This document shows, in pieces, positions 45,933 to 56,063 of a stretch of DNA of 64,000 nt. This DNA is from Phycisphaerae bacterium (GTDB lineage: Bacteria > Planctomycetota > Phycisphaerae > Tepidisphaerales > Tepidisphaeraceae): NCBI GenBank assembly GCA_026004655.1, contig BPJO01000009.1:1-64000 (forward strand), written 5' to 3'. Under the pieces are notes generated by a model, which worked only from the letters and a program-made list of their open reading frames with translations, did not search any database and was not told the DNA's origin. Every line of letters starts with the position of its first letter. Position 1 is the first letter of the stretch. A program made the translations under genes and the position numbers.

Positions 45933-46214
45933 CTACAGCATTTCCAGTTTATAATCCAACAAATTGATATTCCCGTTCATTCGAACCAAGTCTACGATCC
46001 GGCTCAACCCGCCTTCTATGTACCGTTTGTCGTTTCCGATCATAGCTATCCCGATTATGGAACGCTGATATTCGTCCAGGCGCGAAACCTCAGCCACACT
46101 CACATTATGCGACTGAGCAATCCGATCCTTCAGACTCCGTACCACCCGTCTTTTGTCCTTCAGAGTCCGGGACTCAGGAATGAAAATATCCAGCTGGAGA
46201 ATGCCTACGTGCAT
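45933..46214 (-). CDS. DUF503 / YlxP-like protein
   Basis: 93 residues. The start HVGILQLDIFIPESRTLKDKR and SLKDRIAQSHNVSVAEV are typical of the DUF503 family, small proteins encoded between infB and rbfA in many bacteria. In some species the protein is linked to ribosome maturation, but the function is not settled. Context here is exactly the usual one. Confidence 0.92.
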   Translation of the reverse strand: MHVGILQLDIFIPESRTLKDKRRVVRSLKDRIAQSHNVSVAEVSRLDEYQRSIIGIAMIGNDKRYIEGGLSRIVDLVRMNGNINLLDYKLEML

Positions 46215-46271
46215 ATTCCCGTCGGCCCGAGACCTGAACCATTTTATTTCTTCCTGATGTTTAATATCCCT

Positions 46272-49224
46272 TTACAGTGTCCGCTGGAAGGTTTCCCGGA
46301 TATACGCTTCGAACACATCGCCCACTTTGATATCGTCATAACCTGCCAGCTTAATGCCGCATTCCAGACCGGATTTGACCTCTTTCACATCATCCTTGAG
46401 ACGTTTCAATGACTCGATCGACAAATCCTCGGTAATAATTCGTCCTTCTCGTACCAAACGAATCTTGCTGCCTCGCTGGATATGACCGTCTGTAACGTAA
46501 CAGCCTGCGATGTTCCCCAAACGACTGACTTTGAAGACCTGACGCACTTCGGCATGTCCGTGGAGTTTTTCGCGAACCTCAGGTTCGAGCATTCCGGACA
46601 AGGCTTTTTTCAGGTCATCAAAAATCTCGTAGATCACCCGGTAAGTGCGGATTTCGATACGTCGTTGCTCGGCCATCGCGCGAGCGGCTTCATCAGGCAC
46701 GACATGGAACCCGATAATCACCGCATTGGATGCATCGGCCAACTCAACATCACTTTCCGTGATCGGACCGACGGCTGCATGAATCACCTTGACGCGAACC
46801 TCATCGGTGTTTTGGTCCGTGACCGTCTTCTGCAGCGTTTCCACTGACCCTTGGACGTCGGCTTTGATGATCAGATTGATCGTTTTGACAGCTTGATCCT
46901 TCATCTGCCCGTACAGGCTTTCCAGGGACACCTTTGTCTTGTCGGCTAATTGCTGGGCACGAGACCGGTCTACTCTTTCCTGGGCGATTGCCCGGGCACG
47001 ATCCAAAGAATTGACGACGTAGAACTTATCCCCGGCCTGGGGCAACTCCGAAAGACCGCTGATGACCACGGGCGTACTCGGACCGGCTGTGGGAATCGGT
47101 TTCATCTGATCGTTGAGGATCGAGCGAACACGCCCCCACCCGATTCCCGCAAGAACCACGTCCCCGACTTTAAGAGTTCCGTCTTGTACTAGGACCGTGG
47201 CAACGGGTCCCAGACCCGGATCCATACGCGACTCAATAACTGTCCCACGGGCCGGACCAGTCGGATCAGCCTTCAGCTCACGCAACTGGGTCTGGTAGTC
47301 CAAAACCTCAATCAGTTCATCAATCCCCTGACCGGTAATGGCGGATGTCTTGACGACTTCGGTATCGCCTCCCCATTCACTTGGGTTTAAACCGTTAGCA
47401 GCCAATTGACCCATGACCATCTGCGGATTGGCGTCGTCACGGTCGATTTTGTTCAGTGCGACCACAATCGGTACACCCCGCGGCTTTGGCGTGATTGATC
47501 GATTCGATGGTTTGAGGCTGAACCCCTTCAGCCGCGGAAACCACCAGCACGACCACGTCGGTCATATTAGCGCCGCGTGCTCGCATAGCAGTGAACGCCT
47601 GGTGGCCCGGGGTATCGATGAAGGTGACTTGTTTGCCACTAGTTTTGACCTGCCAAGCCGCGATATGTTGAGTGATCCCCCCTGATTCACCAGCAGCCAC
47701 GTTCGCGGATCGGATTTTATCCAGCAGGCTGGTTTTCCCGTGGTCCACGTGACCAAGAATGGTAACCACAGGGGGACGTGGGACCAGACTTTCCGGTTTG
47801 ACCTCACGATTGTTGAACTCGGCCAAAAGCTCGTCTTCCAGGGAAGGTTTGCTTTTGACTTTCAATTCGACGTTGTACTGCAACGCGATCAGGGCGGCGG
47901 CGTCGAAATCCAGAGACTGATTTACCGTGGCAAAGACGCCCTGTTTCATCAATTTCGCAATGATCTCGTTGCTTTTAACGCCGAGTTCGGCCGAGAGAGA
48001 ACGAACCGTAATCGGCTCTTCGATCTCCAGGACTCCCCCTCTTTGAGCGAGACTGCGTGTCTGGGTATGGGTTCCACGGGCTTCGGTCTTGGTCAGATGA
48101 CGGTCCGTCGCCTGACGCATGGCACTGGCAGCTAAAATTCGGTCGGCGCGGTCCCTGAGGTCCTGCTCTGTAAACTCCCGAAGTTTTTCATCGGCTTCGC
48201 CTCGTCTTCCGTCGGGACCACGACGTCGCGCACCTCCGCCGACTTTTTTCGCGCCCTTCTTGGTATCGGATTCTTCCTCGTCATCGATAATTCGCACCCC
48301 ACGAACACCTCGCCCCCCACGGTCCGCGGGTTGTGGAATACCGATGCTGGTTGTCTGCCCGGGAGGGCCCCCGGCTGACGGGGAACGCTTACGGGGAGGG
48401 GCGACGATATCGGGCTGTTCTTCCCGGATGACTTTCGGTCCCTGGAGCTCGGCTTTACGCGGGATAAAGGGCTGCGCGACCGGTTTGGGCTTGTCGATCT
48501 TGACCGGTCCGGAGCGAGATTCAAGTTTCACGGTCGGTCTGGACCCATGAGACGAACCAACAGTCCGCGGTGCCACAACCACCGGTGATGCGGGAGCAGT
48601 CGAAGGAGTGGCCGGGGTCGATGAAGATCCAACACGGGGAGGTAACTCGACTTCGGGCTCGGAGGCAACCGGTTGATGAGAGGTCTCTGTCACGGGTTCG
48701 GCCTTCGAGCGAGGCGTTGACTCGGAAGAAGGAGCCGGCACAGAACCCATGCCTTCCTCGATCCGGTTTTCGGGGGGTGATACGATTTCGACGGTCGCCG
48801 AAGTCGCGGCAGGAACCGGTTTCGGCGGAGAAACCGGCTTCTGCTCCTGAGGTAAGGGAGTACCTTCTTTCTGGGTGTCAGTCGAAACGACGACATCATC
48901 CGAAACCGCCTCCGTGTCTGTGGATTCAGAAACGGGTTCGGTCTCTTCTTCCGTTTTACTACTTTTAGCAGTCGGTTTTTTCTTTTTCTTGGCAACCGTA
49001 TCGGATTTGGTCGAAAACTTCCGGATCAGTTCGTCCAAAGCGCCGGATTCTTTCCACTCACGGATCGTCTCGGCCAATCCGAGCGCAAGATTACTGCTAT
49101 GGTTCAGGACTTTGTCACCTAAACCCTCCTGACGACATTTCTCAAGAATCACTTTGCTATCAATGCCCAGTTCTTTAGCCAGAACACTGACTCTGATTCC
49201 TTTGCCTTTTGCGGTTTTTGCCAA
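46272..49224 (-). CDS. infB: Translation initiation factor IF-2, split by one frameshift
   Basis: Reconstructed length 983 residues. N-terminal IF2_N domain ([20 protein letters not shown]), long Pro/Ser/Glu-rich linker (about 75-400), second N-domain, then the G domain: [15 protein letters not shown] (G1), [15 protein letters not shown] (G3) and LNKID (G4). Beta-barrel domain II, domain III and the C-terminal fMet-tRNA-binding domain follow. The frame breaks at CCCC (47476-47479; GGGG on the coding strand), between AAG and [11 protein letters not shown]. Removing one base joins the halves. IF-2 is essential, so a read error is the likely cause. Confidence 0.95.
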
Positions 49225-49307
49225 ACGAAACTCCTGCTGTGTTCGAAAATTATTCGTCAGTCCGCCGTTTTCTTAACATCGGACCGACGGTCATCATTCA
49301 TCCTGAA

Positions 49308-50627
49308 TTATACCTGCTCCTGCGGTTGCTTTGACTCGGACGTGTCTGAACCCGAAAGATCGTTCGTTTCGTCTGAACCGGAAGCCGACTGAGTATCTGC
49401 ACCCAAGGCGGCCAACAGATCAGGCGTCTGATCTTTGGAAGCTTCTTTGGCAGCCTTTTCAGCTTCCTGTTCTTTTATGACCAATTTGGCTTCCTCGATG
49501 CATCGGTCCACGACACGCTCGGCCAGTTCCTCACTCATTCCCACGTCGTTCTGCAACGGAACCTCGCCGACTTCCTCGACATCACGCACATCGATCAGAC
49601 CTAGCGCAATGATCTTATCCACCATCTCCTGCGTCACGCCTTCCACACTCTTGAGTGTCACATCCAGACGTTCGATTGCCTTTTTGAACTCTGCAGGGGT
49701 CAGAATGTCGATATCCCACCCGGTCAATCGGGCAGCCAGACGGACATTTTGACCTCTTTTTCCGATTGCCAGCGACAATTGATCTTCGTTGACAATGACC
49801 GTAGCACGTCCCAATTCAAAGCACAGAGACACCTCCGCCACTTCGGCGGGTTTCAATGCGTTGCTGATCAGGATTTGTGAAGATTCGTTCCACCGGACGA
49901 TGTCAATTTTTTCTCCGCCCAGTTCTTCGACGATATTTTTGATCCGGCTTCCACGCACGCCGACGCACGCGCCAACCGCATCGACCTTGGTATCAATTGA
50001 GCTGACCGCGATCTTGGTACGAGACCCCGGTTCACGGGCTAGCGCTTTGATTTCGATGGTGCGTTCTTGTACTTCGGGGACTTCTCTCTCAAAAAGTCTT
50101 CGGATCAGCTCGGGATGGGACCGCGAGAGAATGATTTTGATCTGAGACGGGGTATCCCGGACTTCGGTAATCAACCCCTGGATACGTTCGCCGACCTGGT
50201 ATTGTTCGCCGGGGATCTGTTCGGACCGCGGCATAATGGCTTCGGCCCGTCCGAGATTGACGATGATCGTGCTGCCTTCGATCCGTGATATGGTCCCCGT
50301 CGCGATCTGCCCGACGCGGTCTTTGAACTCTTCATAGATACTACCCCTTTCGTCCTGACGGATCAGCTGGATCATGACCTGTTTGACGGTCTGAGCGCCG
50401 ATACGTCCGACGAGTTTCAGGTCTAATGGCTGGCCGAGCCGGGTGGCGGATAAATCGCCGGTGGTGCGGTCGAGTTGTACCGTGAACTCGCTGACGTCTT
50501 CGGTCCCGAAGTGTTTGCGCAGACCCGAAGCAATGGCCTGTTCGATATCAGCATAGATCTGGTCCCGCTGGATGTTTTTGTCCCGCGCGATTCCGTCAAC
50601 GATTCGGATGAGATCCGGATTAGGCAT
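49308..50627 (-). CDS. nusA: Transcription elongation/termination factor NusA
   Basis: 439 residues. Order: N-terminal RNA-polymerase-binding domain (about 1-125), S1 domain (about 130-200, with RGSIYEEFKDRVGQIATGTI just before), two KH domains (about 200-345, GACVGVRGSRIKNIVEELGGEKIDIV and LSLAIGKRGQNVRLAARLTGWDIDI), then one helix-hairpin-helix unit and an acidic Gln/Ser-rich tail. It controls pausing, termination and antitermination. It heads the infB run. The usual upstream neighbour rimP is absent. Confidence 0.96.
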   Translation of the reverse strand: MPNPDLIRIVDGIARDKNIQRDQIYADIEQAIASGLRKHFGTEDVSEFTVQLDRTTGDLSATRLGQPLDLKLVGRIGAQTVKQVMIQLIRQDERGSIYEEFKDRVGQIATGTISRIEGSTIIVNLGRAEAIMPRSEQIPGEQYQVGERIQGLITEVRDTPSQIKIILSRSHPELIRRLFEREVPEVQERTIEIKALAREPGSRTKIAVSSIDTKVDAVGACVGVRGSRIKNIVEELGGEKIDIVRWNESSQILISNALKPAEVAEVSLCFELGRATVIVNEDQLSLAIGKRGQNVRLAARLTGWDIDILTPAEFKKAIERLDVTLKSVEGVTQEMVDKIIALGLIDVRDVEEVGEVPLQNDVGMSEELAERVVDRCIEEAKLVIKEQEAEKAAKEASKDQTPDLLAALGADTQSASGSDETNDLSGSDTSESKQPQEQV

Positions 50628-50871
50628 TGTGTATTCTCTTGTTATTTAATTGTTAATATTCGTCGGTGTTCATACCACTCTGTCACGGACAGGTATGGTT
50701 CGATTCCGACTCATAAAAAACATACAACTCATCAAACGAATAACGCCACCCTTCCGGGTAGCGCTTTTTCAAATCCGAGAACAACTGAGGGATGACTCCG
50801 GGCCTTACGCCCGATCACCTCCGGTGACGTGCGTCAGGCCGCTGACCGCGGCGAAGGACCATGGAGTGCTA
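50628..50871. other. Gap between nusA and the ABC ATPase gene; possible gene remnant
   Basis: On the minus strand an open stretch from 50814 to the stop at 50683 reads DLKKRYPEGWRYSFDELYVF and ends with NHTCP. It has protein-like composition but no ATG or GTG start in frame, so it may be the tail of a broken small gene or chance. A T-loop-like GGTTCGATTCC at 50697 does not belong to a tRNA. Confidence 0.25.
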
Positions 50872-52089
50872 TTAAGCGACTGCATGGCTTGGCTCGTGGG
50901 ACAGACTCAGATTCATCCCGGTCACTCCGGGTTCGAAAAAGTGCACCTTGGGCAGATCCACGTACAAGCTGATCTGCGTGCCGGGCGACACACCCGACTG
51001 GGCTTCGACACGGCTGATCACGTGCGGATGATGCGGCGTGCTCAGATAAAGATCCATATCGTTACCCAAAGGTTCGATCACGTTTACCACCATCTGAACC
51101 GTCGTCGCCGGGCCGACTCCCGGGATCGGTTGCAGATGAAAATGCTCCGGACGAATCCCGAGCACCACATGCCTCCCGACATGACGCCCCAGGGCGTCTG
51201 TCAAATGGTCGGGGACTATTAACTTAAACCCATTTCCCGGCAAGGTCAACCGTCCCTGTTTGACTTGAGGTTCATCATGACGTTGCTGGACAACAGTTGC
51301 GTCCTCGAGAACTCCTTCCTCGAAGAATAATCGTCCCCCCTCCTGTTTAATCATTCCGTCGAAAAAGTTCATGGGTGGCATTCCGATAAACCCTGCGACG
51401 AATCGGTTGGCCGGATGCTGATAGGTTTTAAGAGAACTGTCCGCCTGTTGAATGACCCCATCTTTCATGACCACGATTCGGTCGCCGAGGGTCATGGCTT
51501 CTTCTTGGTCATGGGTGACATAAATGGTCGTCGTTTTTAACCGCTGGTGCAATCGTTTGATTTCGGCCCGGGTAGTCACTCGGAGCTTGGCGTCAAGGTT
51601 GGACAGAGGTTCATCGAACAAAAAAGCGGCCGGTTCCCGGACGATGGCTCGACCCACCGCGACCCGTTGCCTTTGACCTCCGGAAAGGGCTTTGGGTTTG
51701 CGGTCGAGCAAATGCGTAATGTCGAGGATCTTGGCGGCTTCACGGACACGTTTGTCGATTTCAGCTTTAGGGAACCCCCTGAGTTTCAACCCAAATGCCA
51801 TGTTCTTGTATACAGACATATGGGGATACAGCGCGTAATTCTGAAAGACCATGGCAATATCACGATCTTTGGGAGGAATATTATTGACCACCCGGTCACC
51901 GATCCGGATCGTCCCTTCGCTGATCTCCTCAAGCCCTGCGACCATACGTAAGGTGGTTGATTTGCCACATCCCGATGGCCCGACCAGGACGATAAACTCT
52001 CGATCTGCAATCGACAGATCAATCGAGTCCACAGCCCGGACGCCTCCGGGGTATACTTTGGCAACTTTTTCAAGCTCTACACGGGCCAT
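50872..52089 (-). CDS. Sugar ABC transporter ATPase, MsmX/UgpC type
   Basis: 405 residues. ATPase domain with Walker [15 protein letters not shown]-loop [22 protein letters not shown], signature [15 protein letters not shown], Walker [17 protein letters not shown] and switch [10 protein letters not shown]. The last 150 residues form the TOBE/OB domain typical of MalK/MsmX/UgpC. Such ATPases often serve several sugar importers, and none of the permease genes is adjacent, which fits a shared ATPase. It could energise uptake of pectin oligosaccharides. Confidence 0.93.
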   Translation of the reverse strand: MARVELEKVAKVYPGGVRAVDSIDLSIADREFIVLVGPSGCGKSTTLRMVAGLEEISEGTIRIGDRVVNNIPPKDRDIAMVFQNYALYPHMSVYKNMAFGLKLRGFPKAEIDKRVREAAKILDITHLLDRKPKALSGGQRQRVAVGRAIVREPAAFLFDEPLSNLDAKLRVTTRAEIKRLHQRLKTTTIYVTHDQEEAMTLGDRIVVMKDGVIQQADSSLKTYQHPANRFVAGFIGMPPMNFFDGMIKQEGGRLFFEEGVLEDATVVQQRHDEPQVKQGRLTLPGNGFKLIVPDHLTDALGRHVGRHVVLGIRPEHFHLQPIPGVGPATTVQMVVNVIEPLGNDMDLYLSTPHHPHVISRVEAQSGVSPGTQISLYVDLPKVHFFEPGVTGMNLSLSHEPSHAVA

Positions 52090-52184
52090 AGGGTTTGGTC
52101 CTCCACCACGATCATTATGAAATTATAATGATTCGGGCAGTTTTTGAAAGCGTGCGGTATTTTTGTTGCCACAATACGCACGAC

Positions 52185-53042
52185 TTAATCAGTTTCGCGT
52201 ATCAACCGTGTCATTTCTTCGGGCAACTCGACTCGGAAACACATTTGTTTGTTTGTACGGGGATGCGTGATGTAAAGCTCTACACCCGCCAACATCAGAC
52301 GTGTAGAAGCCGAACCGCCATAGAGCTTATCCCCGACAATCGGATGCCCCTTTTCTGCCAGATGAGCACGGATTTGATGCTTGCGGCCTGTTTCTAGTTT
52401 TACACGTAATAAAGTTAAGTCGTGGTGTGATCGAATCGACCAGTAATGAGTTACCGCGGGTTTGCCTTGGTCCAAACGTCTTGTCCGGTGAACCGTGCCG
52501 TCGGCATATTCGACCAGCCGGTATTTGATAGTTCCCTCAGACGGGACCAATCTGCCATTGATCAGTGCGTAATAAACTCTCCGTGCCGAGTGACTATAAA
52601 ACTGCCGTTTCAGTGAAACATAGGACTTATTGTTCAAACTGAATACAAGTAGTCCCGATGCGTCGTGGTCTAATCGGTGTATCAACCCGACCCGGCTGAG
52701 GGGCATTTTCTGACTTATATATTCCCTTAGATGAGTCAACAATGTCGGACGCTTTTCGCGTGCATGAGTACTGGTGAGCAACCCAACCGGTTTGTGAACG
52801 ACGAGTAAATCAGCATCTTCATAGAGGACCGAAAATGTGGAGGCTTTCGGTGGCTCTTTTTTAACCCCTTCGAGAATCTCAACAACATCCTTTGCCAACG
52901 TAGGCGTCTTTCCGCTTTTAACAATTTTTCCATTCAGCCGAACGTGTCCTGCTTTGAGTAATCGCCGAATGCTCGATCGCGACCGTCCGGGTCGCAACCG
53001 GGCAACCGCTTCAAACAGAGGGATCATTTCGGGTGTCTCCAT
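52185..53042 (-). CDS. RluA family pseudouridine synthase
   Basis: 285 residues. N-terminal S4 RNA-binding domain (SRSSIRRLLKAGHVRLNGKI), then the catalytic domain with the nucleophile Asp in LIHRLDHDASGLLVFS, and the C-terminal LETGRKHQIRAHLAEKGHPIVGD block. RluA-type enzymes turn uridines in 23S rRNA or tRNA into pseudouridine. The target cannot be told from sequence; RluD- or RluC-like by the presence of S4. Confidence 0.92.
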   Translation of the reverse strand: METPEMIPLFEAVARLRPGRSRSSIRRLLKAGHVRLNGKIVKSGKTPTLAKDVVEILEGVKKEPPKASTFSVLYEDADLLVVHKPVGLLTSTHAREKRPTLLTHLREYISQKMPLSRVGLIHRLDHDASGLLVFSLNNKSYVSLKRQFYSHSARRVYYALINGRLVPSEGTIKYRLVEYADGTVHRTRRLDQGKPAVTHYWSIRSHHDLTLLRVKLETGRKHQIRAHLAEKGHPIVGDKLYGGSASTRLMLAGVELYITHPRTNKQMCFRVELPEEMTRLIRETD

Positions 53043-53091
53043 ACTTCGGTTATATCCCTGATACCGCTAAACAAAAGATTCTAAATCGTGA

Positions 53092-53110
53092 ATCACACGA
53101 AAGGTGTGAT
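53092..53110. repeat. Small perfect hairpin
   Basis: ATCACAC and GTGTGAT pair around GAAAG, seven base pairs. It is in the divergent region between the pseudouridine synthase and the PL11 lyase, upstream of a second hairpin at 53131. Confidence 0.4.
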
Positions 53111-53130
53111 GAAAGATGCTTCCGGTGTTT

Positions 53131-53164
53131 TCTCATCAGAGGCCTGATGAGAGGACGTTTTTTT
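53131..53164 (+). terminator. Terminator-like hairpin in the PL11 leader
   Basis: TCTCATCAG (53131-53139) and CTGATGAGA (53144-53152) form a 9-base stem with loop AGGC, followed after five bases by seven T (53158-53164). It lies 150 bases before the PL11 start, so if transcription starts upstream it could attenuate the gene. The T-run is also the beginning of the first direct repeat. Confidence 0.5.
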
Positions 53165-53195
53165 CGCAAAATGCTAAGTTTTTTTCCGAAAATGC
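53157..53195 (+). promoter_or_regulatory. Tandem direct repeat with 21-base period upstream of the PL11 lyase
   Basis: GTTTTTTTCGCAAAATGC (53157-53174) is repeated as GTTTTTTTCCGAAAATGCC from 53178, with a period of exactly 21 bases. Each copy contains TTTTC-NN-AAAAT. Two half-sites in the same orientation two turns apart are the usual operator layout of AraC/XylR proteins. Confidence 0.6.
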
Positions 53196-53314
53196 CAACC
53201 AACCTTCCGACACGCAACAGTAGCTTGTAATACACCCCAGGGCGGAGGAAATCTAAAGCAGAGCTTTGGGTGAGTTTGCGTTTTATCTTTTCGAATACAA
53301 CTAGGAGCTTCCGA

Positions 53315-56040
53315 ATGCATTCCCCCCAAACGGTTTCATCCCTCCCTCAAATCGAAGCACTCGAATCAAGAGTCGTTTTGTCCAGTCTTCCGTTTACACC
53401 TGTAACTAATACAAGTACAACTATTCTCATTCGAATGATCGAAAACCTCGGTCGCGGGGTCACTGCTGTCCGGGCCAGTAGTTCCCAAGTTTTCATTAGT
53501 TGGCGTTTGCTCGCGTTGGACCCTTCGACGATTGCTTTCAACGTTTATCGTTCGGCAAATAATACCCCTGCTATCAAACTCAATGCATCCCCGATTACCA
53601 CTTCAACCCAGTTCACAGATACCACCTTTAATCCCAACGTTAACAACCGTTATTACGTTCGACCGGTAATCAACGGGATCGAGCAAGCACCCAGTGGTTC
53701 ATTTACTCTGCCTGCGAACGCTGCGATTGAACCGGTCGTACGCATCCCTTTACGTTCCCCAGGGACGGGGTATCACACACGATTCGTCTGGGTCGGTGAT
53801 CTAGACGGCGATGGAGAATATGACTACGTCCGTGACCTCCTATCCTCGATCGGAACTTCACAGAAAATCGAAGCCTACAAAAGCGACGGGACGTTTCTAT
53901 GGGATGTGGACCTTGGGCCTAATAGCCTGAATACTGACAATATCGAACCGGGATCCGCTACCATAAGCGTTGGTAACTGGGATGGCGTAACCGTTACGAC
54001 ATGGACAGTGATGGAAAATCCGAAGTGCTGCTCCGAACAGCCAACGGTGTACGATTCGGAAATGGGGCGACACTGACTCATAGCAACAGTCACGTACAGT
54101 TTATCTCTGTACTGGATGGAATGACCGGTGCCGAGAAAGCTCGAGCTTCATGGACGAATCCGTACCTCGCAGACGGTCCGATGGGAATGATGTTTACAAT
54201 CGGATACCTTGATGGCGTTCATCCGAGCCTGCTGGTTAAGGGCAAAAATCGAGTGGGGTCGGGATCATTTAACATGCTGGTGCAGGCTTTCCGATTCAAC
54301 GGAGTAACGCTGACTCAGCAGTGGGTTTGGGACCGAAACACTTCAGGACCCGGATTGGCAGACGGACATAATATCAGAGCCGTTGACGTGGACGGAGATG
54401 GGAAAGACGAGTTTGCGGACATCGGGTTTGTGCTGAACTCTGATGGAACGCTGCGATATTCACTCGGATCAACGGGCGGCGTGGTGCACGGGGATCGGTT
54501 CTATATCGGGGATTTTGATCCATCTCGGCCCGGACTCGAAGGGTACGGAATCCAACAGAATAACCCGTCCGGACTTCATGATTACTATTATGACGCAGCC
54601 ACCGGTCAAATGATCTGGCAGCACTTTGATGCTATCCCCACCGACGTCGGAAGAGGACTTATAGCCGATCTGGACCCGGGGTATGTCGGGGCAGAATCCA
54701 GTGCCTTCAATGGGATCTGGCATGCGCCTACCAATAACCAGCTAAGCACCACCGGAATCTGGCCAGCATTCCATTTACATTGGGACGGCGATTTATCTGC
54801 AGAGCTTTACAATGATGAAAAAATAGAACAATGGAATCCTTCTACTCGCTCGGTCAGTCGATTGGTCACCACCTACCGATTCAATGCCACACAGGCTGAC
54901 AGATACCCCATGATGATTGCCGATTTGTTCGGTGATTGGCGAGAAGAAGTCGTTCTGTTAAGCCCCTCTCAAGATCAGCTGGTGATCTTTACCACCAATC
55001 AGCCAACAAACTACAGGTTTTATACCTTGGCTCAAAACCCTCTTTATCGGAACAATATGACGGCCAAAGGATATCTGCAGTCTGCGGAGTTGGATTATTA
55101 TCTTGGGGAGGGAATGTCTTCGGTTCCCCAGCCTGACGTCGTGTACGCCGGGACCATCCCTGTGCAGACGTCTACCTTTCAAGCAGAAAATGCAGTGATC
55201 CAGAATGCCAGCGTTGCCACCAATCATCGAGGGTATCATGGTAGCGGTTTCGTTGATTTTCCTCCAAATAATGGCGCGGTTCGGTTTAACAACATCCCCG
55301 GCGGAATAGGGGCATTAACGACGATTCGTTTCCGTTACTCTCTCGGTGCTTCCATCGCCCGCACCGGACGACTAATCATCAACGGACTCGAACAAAGCAT
55401 TACCTTCTCCCCTACCGGGGGGTGGTCTCGATGGAACACCCAGGAACTTAAGGTTCCTCTCAATGAGGGTAACTCCAACACGATCATTCTACAATCGATC
55501 GGACAGGACCTGGCCAACATCGATGAATTGCAGGTCGATTCGTTAGTGCTTCCTCAACCCGTCTTGTCCAGTGTCGTTCTAAATGATGGATCCGCCCAGC
55601 GATCAACAGTAGAAACCCTCGAGGTCAACTTTCAACAACCCGTCGGAATGGATCCTGGTGCATTGGAAATTCGCGACAGAAATAATCAACCGATCACGTT
55701 CAATCTCATACCAGTCAATGGCGGAACGACTTATCAAGTTCGTTTCACAGATTCGTTGCCGGATGGGTACTACACATTCACGCTGAATGGTCTGAAAGTT
55801 CGGAATGATTATGGACAGAAACTTTCAGTCAATTATACCGGGACTTTTCACCGTCTCTTTGGTGACAGCGATGGGGATGGTGATGTCGATTATAACGATT
55901 ATTCCCGTTTCAGAATCGGTTATGGTACCACTTTTTCTCAGCCAGCTTATCGCACCTATTTTGACTGGGATAAAGACGGGGATATAGACCATCTCGACTT
56001 TCAACCCTTTTATTCGAGATATCAGAAACAGATATGGTAG
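53315..56040 (+). CDS. Exported rhamnogalacturonan lyase, PL11 family, with CBM35-like and dockerin-like domains; one frameshift
   Basis: Reconstructed length 908 residues. ALESRVVLSS is the planctomycete export motif. A fibronectin-like domain follows, then the eight-bladed propeller of PL11 with calcium-binding repeats (VWVGDLDGDGEYD; DMDSDGKSEVLLRTANG; VDVDGDGKDEFAD). Next come a CBM35-like module starting FQAENAVIQNASV, an Ig-like domain and a dockerin-like tail (GDSDGDGDVDYNDYSRFR, DWDKDGDIDHLDF). PL11 enzymes cut rhamnogalacturonan I. The frame breaks at TT (53994-53995), where one T seems missing: restoring it gives GVTVYDMDSDG. The ATG at 53315 follows AGGAG; a GTG at 53270 is an alternative. 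Confidence 0.9.
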
Positions 56041-56063
56041 CGCCTTGGAGCCAAGGATCATCA

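Noticed and set aside
48119-48995. Open frames in other phases across the IF-2 linker
   Set aside because: The linker is rich in Pro, Ser, Glu and Arg codons, which leave other frames open by composition; IF-2 is clear in its own frame.
50697-50707. GGTTCGATTCC resembling a tRNA T-loop
   Set aside because: Flanking bases cannot form a T-stem or acceptor stem, and no anticodon arm is found upstream.
56041-56063. CCTTGGAGCCAAGG as a terminator between the PL11 and hydrolase genes
   Set aside because: The stem is only five pairs with a usable loop and no T-run follows on either strand.
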